DNA of 64,000 nucleotides. It comes from Achromobacter pestifer (GTDB lineage Bacteria > Pseudomonadota > Gammaproteobacteria > Burkholderiales > Burkholderiaceae_B). The stretch spans positions 434,001 through 498,000 of the forward strand of contig NZ_CADIJX010000004.1 of assembly GCF_902859625.1 (NCBI RefSeq), in the 5' to 3' direction. Both the position numbers and the translations under genes were made by a program. Below are positions 40,939 to 49,735 of this stretch, piece after piece. Under the pieces are notes generated by a model. That model saw nothing but the letters and a program-made list of their open reading frames with translations. It made no database searches and was not told the DNA's origin. Every line of letters begins with the position of its first letter. Within the stretch, counting starts at the first letter, position 1.

Positions 40939-42098
40939 TGTTCTTGCTCCTTTGCGGATGGGCTGGACGCTGAAGGCGCGTCCAAAAAACGTTCAATCCT
41001 GAAAGGCGCGATCGGCAGGTCCGTCGCGCCAGTGGTCATCAGATCGGCCATGATGCGACCCACGATCGGACCCAGCTCGAAGCCATGCGCTGAAAATCCG
41101 AAGGCATGGAACGCGCTCTCGTGGCGGCTACTTCGACCGATGACCGGTATCTCGTCCGGCATGGCGGCTTCGATGCCCGCCCAGCCCCGATTCACCACCG
41201 CGTCGCGCATGTGCGGAAACAGGTCGCAGACCGTGCGGGCGCCTTCGGCCAAGGAACGGAAATCCAACTCCGTCCATTCCGCGTCACGGTCCACCCAAGC
41301 GCGCCGCCCGCCGCCGATCAGCACCGTGCCGTTGGTGCGTTGCTTGAACGATAGCGCCCGCCCGGTGCCCAGCACCACGGGATCCAGAAAATGGTCCATG
41401 CGCAGCGTCACCAGCATCATGGGGCTGATGGCGGTAAGCGGCACCGGTTCGCCCCATTGCGCGGCGATACGGTCAGCCCATGCGCCTGCGCAGTTCAGCA
41501 CTTGCGGCGCGGTATAGACGCCCGCATCCGTTTCCACGCGCCATTGGCCCCCCTGATGCAGCACCTGTTGCACCTGCACGCCCTCCAGGAAGCGCGCGCC
41601 CAGGCTGGCGGCCTTCATGCGAAAGGCAAGCGTGGTGCGGTAGGGGTCAGCCGCCGCATCCTCGCGTGCGATCAGCCCGCCCTGGATGGTCGGCGCCAGC
41701 CGCGGAATCATGTCCAGCAGATCTTCCGGGCTGATCCACTGTTCGTGCGTGTAGCCGTGTTCCGTCATGGTCTGCAAGCGCGTCCGCAGCGTGGCGGCAT
41801 CCGCCGCCGTTTCCGCCACGCGCACCTGACCGTGCTGCTCAAAGCCGCAGTCGTCGTCGACGAGCTCGCCGATGCGATACCAGAGTTCCCGCGAAGCCAA
41901 GGCCAGCGGCACTTCCGCCAGGTGACGCGACAAGGTACGCACGCCGCCCGCATTCACGCCCGATGCGTGGCGTCCCACGTAGTTCTTTTCAATGACCAGG
42001 GCCTGCACGCCCGCGCGCGCCAGATGCAGCGCCGCCGAACTGCCGTGCAGGCCTCCGCCGATGATGATGACTTGCGCCGACCGCGTTGCATCGGTCAT
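40935..42098 (-). CDS. DAO-family FAD-dependent oxidoreductase (operon 1, second DAO)
   Basis: 387-aa flavoprotein of the D-amino-acid oxidase / glycine-sarcosine oxidase fold. The FAD loop is IIIGGGLHGSSAALHLARAG (residues 11-30). HASGVNAGGVR follows, and the C-terminal GFSAHGFELGPIVGRIMADL closes the FAD site. It resembles the DAO protein of operon 2 at 58817 (HASGVNAGGVR versus RASGVNYGGVR) more than the other DAO of its own operon. It probably oxidises the C-N bond of a secondary amine or D-amino acid. It is followed directly by the RidA-like gene. Confidence 0.92.
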   Translation of the reverse strand: MTDATRSAQVIIIGGGLHGSSAALHLARAGVQALVIEKNYVGRHASGVNAGGVRTLSRHLAEVPLALASRELWYRIGELVDDDCGFEQHGQVRVAETAADAATLRTRLQTMTEHGYTHEQWISPEDLLDMIPRLAPTIQGGLIAREDAAADPYRTTLAFRMKAASLGARFLEGVQVQQVLHQGGQWRVETDAGVYTAPQVLNCAGAWADRIAAQWGEPVPLTAISPMMLVTLRMDHFLDPVVLGTGRALSFKQRTNGTVLIGGGRRAWVDRDAEWTELDFRSLAEGARTVCDLFPHMRDAVVNRGWAGIEAAMPDEIPVIGRSSRHESAFHAFGFSAHGFELGPIVGRIMADLMTTGATDLPIAPFRIERFLDAPSASSPSAKEQEQ

Positions 42099-42102
42099 GG
42101 CA

Positions 42103-43545
42103 TCACTTTTTCAAACGGACAACGGCCTGGCGGGAATCGTCGGTCTGCGGCAACGACGCCAGCTCTCCCAGGGTCAACGGCTTGGTCGGGAACCGAAGAC
42201 GGTAATAGCCCACCTCCTGCGTCGGCACGCCGCGTTCCTCGGCAATGATCTCGGCCACCGTCAACCCGCAGAAGCGGCCCTGGCACGGCCCCATGCCGCA
42301 ACGCAGGAACGCCTTCATCTGGTTCGGCCCGCTGCACCCCAGTTTGACCGTATCGCGCACCTGGGCAGCCGTGACTTCCTCGCAACGGCACACGATCGTG
42401 TCGCCGGTGGGCCTGCGGAAGGCGTCAGGCGCCTTGTAGAGCGCATCGAAGAACTCGCGGCCCCTCACGGCCCGGGCCAGTGCCTCGCGGGGCGCCACGG
42501 CCTGGCCATCGCGTTTGCCGGCGTCGATGCGGCCCAGCAGATGCGCCGCTTGCAAGGCCGCCAGACGGCCCCGGTGTTCGGCCGCCAACGCACCGGCGAT
42601 CCCGGCGCCATCGCCCGCCATGCCAATGCCGTCCACCGAGGTCAGGCCCCATTCGTCGACCTGGGGCTCCCAACAGTCCAATGCATCATTCCAGCGGTGC
42701 TCAACGCCCACGGCGCGCGACAGATTCACGTTCGGCACCACGCCTTGATGCAGCATCAGTTGCTCGGCCGGTAGCGTCTTCGTGACGCCGCCTGCGGTAT
42801 AGCGCACGCTGTGCAGCTTATCGTCACCCAGCGCTTCCAACGCCGTCACGCCGCGCACGATGGGCACCGCGGCCTTGACCGCGCGCAGCAGTTTCAAGCC
42901 CTTGCCCAAATACGGCGACCGCAAGAAACCCCATACCTTGGGCAAGGCCTGGCTCATGCGTCCTGGCGGCGTGGTTTCCAGTAGCGCGTCGATTTTCACG
43001 CCCGCATTCAGATATTGCCAGGCCACCAGGTACAACAACGGGCCGCTGCCCGCCAATACCGTGCGATCCGCCGGCACCACGCCCGCGGACTTCAACAGGA
43101 TCTGCGCCGCACCCGCCGTGATGACGCCGGGCAAGGTCCAGCCCGGTATGGGAAAGGGGCGTTCCTGCGCACCGGTCGCCAGCAGCAGCCGGCGCGCGTG
43201 CACGATGCGCGCCTCGCCCGCCACCGAATAGGCCACTTCAAAGCCCTTCTCGGGGTGCGGAGCGGTGTGCTCAGCCACGGCCCATACAGTCGCGCCCGGC
43301 ACATAACGCGCACCCGACTGCTGGAACGGCGCCACCAGCGACGCACCGTGCCAATAGTCTTCACCCAGGATGCCGCGGTCGGTCACTGGCGTGGTGGTGA
43401 TGGCGCGATAGATCTGCCCGCCCGGCGCCGCCTGTTCGTCCAGCAGCACCGTGTCCACGCCCAGCTTGGCCGCCAGAGTCGCCGCCGCCAATCCTGCCGG
43501 CCCGGCGCCCACCACCAGCAAATCGCATTGCGTCGTATCGATCAT
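42103..43545 (-). CDS. Opine-oxidase/HcnB-like flavoprotein with BFD [2Fe-2S] domain (operon 1)
   Basis: 480-aa NAD(P)/FAD-binding oxidoreductase of the OoxA/NoxA/HcnB group. The first dinucleotide loop is VVGAGPAGLAAATLAAKLGV (13-19 core), the second VLAGSGPLLYLVAWQYL. GATGAQERPFPIPGWTLPGV-like text marks the FAD domain. The C-terminal BFD domain holds the cluster ligands in VCRCEEVT and CGMGPCQGRFC. In known heterotrimeric systems this subunit passes electrons from the DAO subunit via the small ferredoxin-like protein. It overlaps that upstream gene by 4 bp. Confidence 0.93.
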   Translation of the reverse strand: MIDTTQCDLLVVGAGPAGLAAATLAAKLGVDTVLLDEQAAPGGQIYRAITTTPVTDRGILGEDYWHGASLVAPFQQSGARYVPGATVWAVAEHTAPHPEKGFEVAYSVAGEARIVHARRLLLATGAQERPFPIPGWTLPGVITAGAAQILLKSAGVVPADRTVLAGSGPLLYLVAWQYLNAGVKIDALLETTPPGRMSQALPKVWGFLRSPYLGKGLKLLRAVKAAVPIVRGVTALEALGDDKLHSVRYTAGGVTKTLPAEQLMLHQGVVPNVNLSRAVGVEHRWNDALDCWEPQVDEWGLTSVDGIGMAGDGAGIAGALAAEHRGRLAALQAAHLLGRIDAGKRDGQAVAPREALARAVRGREFFDALYKAPDAFRRPTGDTIVCRCEEVTAAQVRDTVKLGCSGPNQMKAFLRCGMGPCQGRFCGLTVAEIIAEERGVPTQEVGYYRLRFPTKPLTLGELASLPQTDDSRQAVVRLKK

Positions 43546-43850
43546 GCCTGCACCTTGCGCGCACCCAGTTGACGTTCGATTCTCATGCCTTCGCGCACGG
43601 CCGTCATGCAGCCCTGCTGGTTCTCCCGGCCGTCTATCGTGACCAGGCAGTCATAGCACACGCCCATCATGCAATAGGGTCCGCGCGGCACCTCGTTCAC
43701 GGCGGTATCGCGACAGGCCGATACGCCGCCCGCAAAAAGCGCCGCCGCCACGCTGTCGCCTTGCCGGCATTGCAGTTCGGCACCATTGACCGTTACGCGC
43801 ACCGGTGCGCCCTGCGTTTGGCGCTGCGCCTCATCAAGCCTCTTGAACAT
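43542..43850 (-). CDS. Small [2Fe-2S] protein, HcnA/opine-oxidase gamma type (operon 1)
   Basis: 102-aa ferredoxin-like protein. RVTVNGAELQCRQGDSVAAAL is the beta-grasp start. The cluster motif is PYCMMGVCYDCLVTIDG with a fourth cysteine in QQGCMTAV, the same pattern as HcnA. An extra cysteine (SACRDT) lies before it. ATG 43850 has GGAGG upstream; the longer reading frame to 43904 lies in the DAO gene. It overlaps the DAO gene by 17 bp and the next gene by 4 bp, consistent with a stoichiometric complex. Confidence 0.92.
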   Translation of the reverse strand: MFKRLDEAQRQTQGAPVRVTVNGAELQCRQGDSVAAALFAGGVSACRDTAVNEVPRGPYCMMGVCYDCLVTIDGRENQQGCMTAVREGMRIERQLGARKVQA

Positions 43851-44991
43851 GGAACCTCCGGGTCGAGAAGGGCGCCATGTCGTCGGCCAGCGTGCCGGCA
43901 ACAATCATGGGCGCCAGATTGAGCGCGTGCGCGGCCGCCAGCGTCACACCGCTATGACAGGTGGCAACGAAGGCACCCGGGCTTGTCTCGGATTGCTGGT
44001 AGATCGGGAAGCCGTCCTTGGACATCACGCGCAGCGCCGCCCAGCTACGCACCACGCGCACATCACGCAAGGCAGGCAACGTGCGCACCGCGCGGTCAGC
44101 CAGCGTACCCAGGATGGGCAAGCCCACCAGGTTATCCACATAGCCGGCCTCTTCCTGCGAATCACCGATCAGCCAGGTGCCTTCGTCGGTCTGACGCAAG
44201 GTGGATAGCGGCGTCTCCAGCATGCGGCGCGTGCGTTCCAGCACCACGATCTGGCCGCGCTGCGGGCGCACCGGAATATCCAGCCCCACTTGCGCACCCA
44301 GCTCCTTGTTCGACAGGCCGGAAGCCAGCACGACCTTGCGTGCGCGCACCGTGCCGGCAGGCGTCGTGATTTCAAACACGCCATCACGCAGCTTGACGCT
44401 CTGCGCGGGACGGCGCGGCAAGTAATCCACAACGCGCTGTGCAAAACTCATATGCAGCGCGCGCAGCAATTTCAACGGATTGGCGATGCCATCGACGGGG
44501 GTCCACGTCGCGCCCCGCACCTCGGGACCAATGCCCGGCACCAGGTCGGCGACTTCCGCGCGGTCCAGCAGTTTCCAGTCGTATTGCGCCATGCCGGGCT
44601 GTGCCAGCAAGGTCTGCATGAACTGGGCGCGGGCTTCCATCTCTTCATCGCTCAAGAGCGCATGCAGGCCGCCACGCTGCTCCAGATGCACGTCGACGCC
44701 GGTCTCGTCCAGCAATTGCGCAGCCAGTCTCGGCCACCCCGTCGCCGAGGTCATCGTCCACGTGCCGTAACGCGGCAAGCCCATGCCCTTGCTCTGCACC
44801 CACACCAGGCCGAAGTTCCCGCGCGAGGCCCGATAGGCCACGTCGCCTTCGTCCAGCACCGCCACATGATCCAGTTCGCGCCGCAAGCCATAGGCGATCG
44901 CTGAGCCCACCAGCCCGCCGCCGATCACCGCGGCGTCATAAATGCCGCGATGCACGGGCGCGCGGGGCGCCGGTTCTTTCTCGTCCGTCAT
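43834..44991 (-). CDS. DAO-family FAD-dependent oxidoreductase, opine-oxidase beta type (operon 1)
   Basis: 385-aa flavoprotein. The FAD loop is AVIGGGLVGSAIAYGLRREL (about 21-40). RASRGNFGLVWVQSKGMGLPRYG and VLASGLSNKELGAQVGLDIPVRPQRGQIVVLE match the OoxB/LhpB-type DAO subunits. It is expected to be the catalytic subunit of the heterotrimer with the following two genes. It shares one base with the permease gene stop upstream and overlaps the [2Fe-2S] gene by 17 bp. Confidence 0.92.
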   Translation of the reverse strand: MTDEKEPAPRAPVHRGIYDAAVIGGGLVGSAIAYGLRRELDHVAVLDEGDVAYRASRGNFGLVWVQSKGMGLPRYGTWTMTSATGWPRLAAQLLDETGVDVHLEQRGGLHALLSDEEMEARAQFMQTLLAQPGMAQYDWKLLDRAEVADLVPGIGPEVRGATWTPVDGIANPLKLLRALHMSFAQRVVDYLPRRPAQSVKLRDGVFEITTPAGTVRARKVVLASGLSNKELGAQVGLDIPVRPQRGQIVVLERTRRMLETPLSTLRQTDEGTWLIGDSQEEAGYVDNLVGLPILGTLADRAVRTLPALRDVRVVRSWAALRVMSKDGFPIYQQSETSPGAFVATCHSGVTLAAAHALNLAPMIVAGTLADDMAPFSTRRFHVQEA

Positions 44992-45791
44992 TAGCGTCCC
45001 TTTCCAACAAACAGCTTCTCCAGGCCGACCACGCGGTCCAGGATGAATATGCCGATGATCGTCACGTAGATCAGCACGGCCGACACGGCAGTCACCAGCG
45101 GATCAATCGTGTCTTCGATATGCAGGAAGATACGCACCGGCAGGGTGGTCGTGGACGGCGAGGCAATGAAGATGGACATGGTCAGCTCATCGAAGCTGGT
45201 GATGAACGCGATCACCCAGCCGCTGACCACGCCCGGCAACAGCAACGGCAGCACCACGCGACGAAACGCCGTCCAGTTTGACGCGCCCAGCGATTGCGCG
45301 GCGCGCTCCAGCGCCGGATCAATGCCCGTGGCGGATGCCAGCACCAGTCGCAGCGCGTACGGCATCACCAAGATCACGTGCGCAACCACCAGGCCCACAT
45401 AGGTGCCTGCCAAATCCACCGTGGTGAAGAACTTCAGGAAAGCCAGGCCCAGCACCACGTGCGGAATCATCAGGGGTGACAAGAAGAATGCCACCAGCGC
45501 TTCGCGGCCACGGAAGCGGTTGCGGGCCAGGGCCAGCGCGCTAGGCACCGCCAGCGCAATCGCCAGCGTCGCCGACAAGGTGCCCAGGCCCAGGCTGAAC
45601 CAGAACGCCTCGACAAAGCGCGGGTTGTCCAGGATGGCGCGGAACCACCGCAACGACAGCCCCCCTGTCGGCAGCGAGATAAAACCCTCGGAGGTGAACG
45701 CCACCGCACACACCATGACGATGGGCGCCAGGATGAAAAGAATGAATAGCGTGTGAAACAGCAGGCCGATGGGACCATTGCGAAATGGCAT
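44991..45791 (-). CDS. Spermidine/putrescine-type ABC transporter permease, PotC-like (operon 1)
   Basis: 266-aa inner-membrane permease with six predicted spans. LSLRWFRAILDNPRFVEAFWFSLGLGTLSATLAIALA is the PotC-type opening. The EAA loop is ERAAQSLGASNWTAFRRVVLPLLLPG. It is 1 bp from the partner permease. It belongs to the importer 44991-48809, which feeds the oxidase encoded downstream. Confidence 0.93.
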   Translation of the reverse strand: MPFRNGPIGLLFHTLFILFILAPIVMVCAVAFTSEGFISLPTGGLSLRWFRAILDNPRFVEAFWFSLGLGTLSATLAIALAVPSALALARNRFRGREALVAFFLSPLMIPHVVLGLAFLKFFTTVDLAGTYVGLVVAHVILVMPYALRLVLASATGIDPALERAAQSLGASNWTAFRRVVLPLLLPGVVSGWVIAFITSFDELTMSIFIASPSTTTLPVRIFLHIEDTIDPLVTAVSAVLIYVTIIGIFILDRVVGLEKLFVGKGR

Positions 45792-45792
45792 C

Positions 45793-46655
45793 TCAGGCTC
45801 CCGACTGATTGAAGACGGCGCCGTACTTGCGCTCGATGATCCGGTTGGCCGACAGCAGCACGATAACGGTGGCCAGCAACAACACCACCGCCAGTGCCGC
45901 GCCCAGCGGCCAGTTCAACGTATTCAGGAATTCGTCGTAAGCGGCCGTGGCGACGTTCTTCAGCCGGCGCCCGCCGATGATGGCCGGCGTGGCGAACGAG
46001 CTGGCGGCCATGGCGAACACCATGATCGCGCCCGACAGGATGCCCGGCATGACCTGCGGCACGATCACCCGGCGGATCACCGTGAATTGCGTGGCGCCCA
46101 GCGACAGCGCCGCGGCTTCCGTCGACGGATTGATCCGCTGCAACGACGCCCAGACAGAGATCACCATGAACGGCACCAACACATGCGTCAGCGCAATGGC
46201 CACGCCCAGGTTGCTGTACATCAGGTCCACGGGCGTTGAGATCAACCCGATACCCATCAGCGCCTTGTTGATCAGGCCGGTGGAACCAAACAGCAACGCC
46301 CAACCCAAGGTCCGCACCACCACCGAAATCAAGAGCGGGCCCAATACCACCATCAGGAACAGGCCCTTCCATGGATTGGCCATGCGCGACAACACATAGG
46401 CCTCGGCCGTGCCCAGCACCAGGCAGGCCAGCGTCACCGCGGCTGCCACGCCGAAGGTTCGCGCGTAGATCTCGTAGTAGTAGCCGTCAGTCAGGATCTC
46501 GATGTAGTTCTTCCACGTGAAGGTGGCCTGCATGCCACCGTAGAACTGGAAGTCGAAGAAACTAATCAGGAACACGAGCGCCATCGGCACCACCAGGAAG
46601 GTGGCATACACCATCAAGGCCGGCGCGCTCAACACCCAGGGATTGGCGCGCGCGC

Positions 46656-46659
<4 letters not shown>
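45793..46659 (-). CDS. Spermidine/putrescine-type ABC transporter permease, PotB-like (operon 1)
   Basis: 288-aa partner permease. It has about six spans and an EAA loop in EAAALSLGATQFTVIRRVIVPQVMPG. The SRMANPWKGLFLMVVLGPLLISVVVRTLGW stretch is very similar to that of operon 2's permease at 62559. ATG 46659 overlaps the ATPase stop by 4 bp. The upstream extension of the frame lies inside the ATPase gene and is not used. Confidence 0.93.
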
Positions 46660-47723
<1,064 letters not shown>

Positions 47724-47735
47724 GAAATCTCCCGT

Positions 47736-47756
47736 GGGTGGCGCCCCGCGCCACCC
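47736..47756 (-). other. Intercistronic hairpin between binding-protein and ATPase genes
   Basis: A perfect 9-bp stem, GGGTGGCGC/GCGCCACCC, with a 3-nt loop lies in the 57-bp gap between the binding-protein stop and the ATPase start. Such hairpins commonly protect the upstream binding-protein message and raise its level over the rest of the operon. No T run is present, so it is not a classic terminator. Confidence 0.6.
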
Positions 47757-47780
47757 CGTTTTCCGGCTACCCGCAGTGCG

Positions 47781-48809
47781 TCAACGTTCGATTTCCCGCG
47801 TCCAGCGCTTGTTCCAATCGTCGCGGTTCTGGTTGACCGTGTCCCAGTCGATCACGATCAGGTCCGCCGCGCGCTTGCCAATCGGCAGCGGCACGCGCGG
47901 ATCGTCCGCGACCTTGGCCTTCTTGTTGACCGGGCCGTAGCCGTACGCGGACGCCAGTTTTTCCTGCACCTCCGGCGTGACCAGGTACTGCACGAAGGCC
48001 TGCGCCATGGGATTGGCATTGGCCTTGGCCACCGGGCATACGGACGACAGCAAGGCGTAGGCGCCTTCCTGCGGATAGACGAATCCCACCGGGAAGCCCG
48101 TGTCGGCGAACGCCTTGGCGCGCCCGCTGCCCCAGACCGAGATCACGGCCTGGCCGCTGGAGAACAGTTCGGTCATCTTCCCCGGTGACGGTTCATAGAC
48201 CAGCACGTTCGGGCCGACCTCGTTCTTGAAGGTGGTGAAACCCGCATCGATCTTTTTCTCGCCGCCGCCGCCTTCGCGGGCGTACTCCACCAATGCGTGC
48301 AGCCCATAGGTGTTGTTCAGCGGCGGAACCACCAGCTGCTTCTTGTACTTGGGGTCCTTCAGATCCTTCCACGACGTGGGCGCGGCCCATTTCTTCTCGT
48401 CGAAGATCTTCTTGTTGTACATGATGCCCGTTGCCACGATGCCGATGGCCACGGCGCGGTCATCCTTGTAGCGCGCGGTGGAGTAGATATCGTCGGCGGG
48501 AAGGCCCGTGATCGGTGCGCAAAAGCCCAGCGCAATCGCCTGATACATGGGGCCGTCGTCAATGATGGCGACGTCGATCTGCTGATTGCTTTTCTGCGCC
48601 TGCAATCGTGCCACCGTGTTGGTGGAATTGCCCGCCACGTAATCCAGCTCGACGCCGTGCTGCTTGGCGAAGGGCGGGAAGATGTCCTTGCGCATGATGT
48701 CTTCAAACGAGCCGCCGTAGCCGGCGACCACCAGTTTCTGCGCTGCCGCATTGGCACTGAATCCAGCCGCCACCGTTGCTGCCACAAGCACTGCGAGTAC
48801 CTTGCCCAT
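47781..48809 (-). CDS. Spermidine/putrescine-type ABC substrate-binding protein (operon 1)
   Basis: 342-aa periplasmic protein (PotD-like family). Signal peptide of about 23 residues ending AAA. VVAGYGGSFEDIMRKDIFPPFAKQHGVELDYVAGNS and IDVAIIDDGPMYQAIALGFC are typical of this group, as is the mid-protein PTSWKDLKDPKYKKQLVVPP. It is the first gene of operon 1 and lies directly downstream of GntR operators. The ligand is inferred from the downstream oxidase to be a secondary amine or amino-acid derivative, not a polyamine. Confidence 0.92.
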   Translation of the reverse strand: MGKVLAVLVAATVAAGFSANAAAQKLVVAGYGGSFEDIMRKDIFPPFAKQHGVELDYVAGNSTNTVARLQAQKSNQQIDVAIIDDGPMYQAIALGFCAPITGLPADDIYSTARYKDDRAVAIGIVATGIMYNKKIFDEKKWAAPTSWKDLKDPKYKKQLVVPPLNNTYGLHALVEYAREGGGGEKKIDAGFTTFKNEVGPNVLVYEPSPGKMTELFSSGQAVISVWGSGRAKAFADTGFPVGFVYPQEGAYALLSSVCPVAKANANPMAQAFVQYLVTPEVQEKLASAYGYGPVNKKAKVADDPRVPLPIGKRAADLIVIDWDTVNQNRDDWNKRWTREIER

Positions 48810-48825
48810 GAAATCCCCCGTACAA

Positions 48826-48901
48826 TTTGTCCGTACATGAATGTCCGGACAAATAATGAATCCCGCATGACTGCCTTGTCAATCGGTTATTGTCCGTACA
48901 A
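48826..48901. promoter_or_regulatory. Three GntR-type operators (TTGTCCG-ACAA family)
   Basis: Site 1 is TTTGTCCGTACA (48826-48837). Site 2 contains the perfect palindrome TGTCCGGACA (48842-48851). Site 3 is TTGTCCGTACAA (48890-48901). They fill the 122-bp gap between the operon 1 binding-protein gene and the divergent GntR gene. Sites 1 and 2 are closest to the operon and site 3 to the regulator, consistent with joint control and autoregulation. Confidence 0.8.
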
Positions 48902-48931
48902 ACCCCATATAACAATGCAAGGAGCCTCCCC

Positions 48932-49735
48932 ATGACCCGATCCTCCGAGCGCGCGGCCGGCCCCGGCGGAGCACGGCAAGCGCGCGGCAAGCCTGAGTCT
49001 TCCGTGCCATCCGGCGAAACAAGCGGCCCCCGTTACAAGAGTATTTTTCAAACGCTTTCCCAGGACATCAGCTCTGGCCGCTATCCCGTCATGACGCTGT
49101 TGCCCACCGAGCATGAGCTTTGCGACCAGTTCAATGCCAGCCGCCACACCATCCGTGAAGCCATCCGGATGCTGACCGTGGCCGGCATGGTGTCGCGCCG
49201 TCCTGGCGTGGGCACGCGCGTGGAAACGGCACGCGCGGGCACTCGCTTCACGCAGCGCATCTCGCAATTCCCCGACCTGCTGCAATACGCCCGCAATGCG
49301 GCGTTGCTGGTCCAGGACGTGCGCACCATCAAGCTCACCAAGCGCCTGGCCGAAACACTGGGCTGCGAAGCCGGGCTGTCTTGGCGTCACATCAACTCGA
49401 TCAAGACGCTGGATGACCAGGACACCGCCGCCGCCTGCACGCTGATCTACATGGACCCCGCGCATTCGGACGTCAGCGTCGAACTCAAGTCGCGCATCTC
49501 GCTGCTGCGCTTGATCGAAAGCCACTTTGGCGACCGCATCACCGAGGTCAACCAGGAGTTCTCGGCTACCCCCATCAATGCGACGATGGCCAAGCAACTC
49601 CAGGTTGAACCCAAGACGGCGGGCTTTGTCATCACGCGCCGCTACTACGGCGACGGCGGCGTGCTGCTGCTGGCCACCATCACCACCTTCCCGCACGACA
49701 AGATGAAGTACTCGATGACGCTCAACGTGCAATGA
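48932..49735 (+). CDS. GntR-family regulator with UTRA domain
   Basis: 267 aa. The first ~35 residues are a loose Arg/Gly/Ser-rich extension. The winged helix (about 40-105) reads IFQTLSQDISSGRYPVMTLLPTEHELCDQFNASRHTIREAIRMLTVAGMVSRRPGVGT, the HutC-type pattern. The UTRA ligand domain follows to the end. ATG 48932 has AAGGAG upstream. It is divergent from operon 1 and most likely represses it until the imported substrate binds. It overlaps the convergent HyuB gene by 14 bp. Confidence 0.93.
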   Translation: MTRSSERAAGPGGARQARGKPESSVPSGETSGPRYKSIFQTLSQDISSGRYPVMTLLPTEHELCDQFNASRHTIREAIRMLTVAGMVSRRPGVGTRVETARAGTRFTQRISQFPDLLQYARNAALLVQDVRTIKLTKRLAETLGCEAGLSWRHINSIKTLDDQDTAAACTLIYMDPAHSDVSVELKSRISLLRLIESHFGDRITEVNQEFSATPINATMAKQLQVEPKTAGFVITRRYYGDGGVLLLATITTFPHDKMKYSMTLNVQ

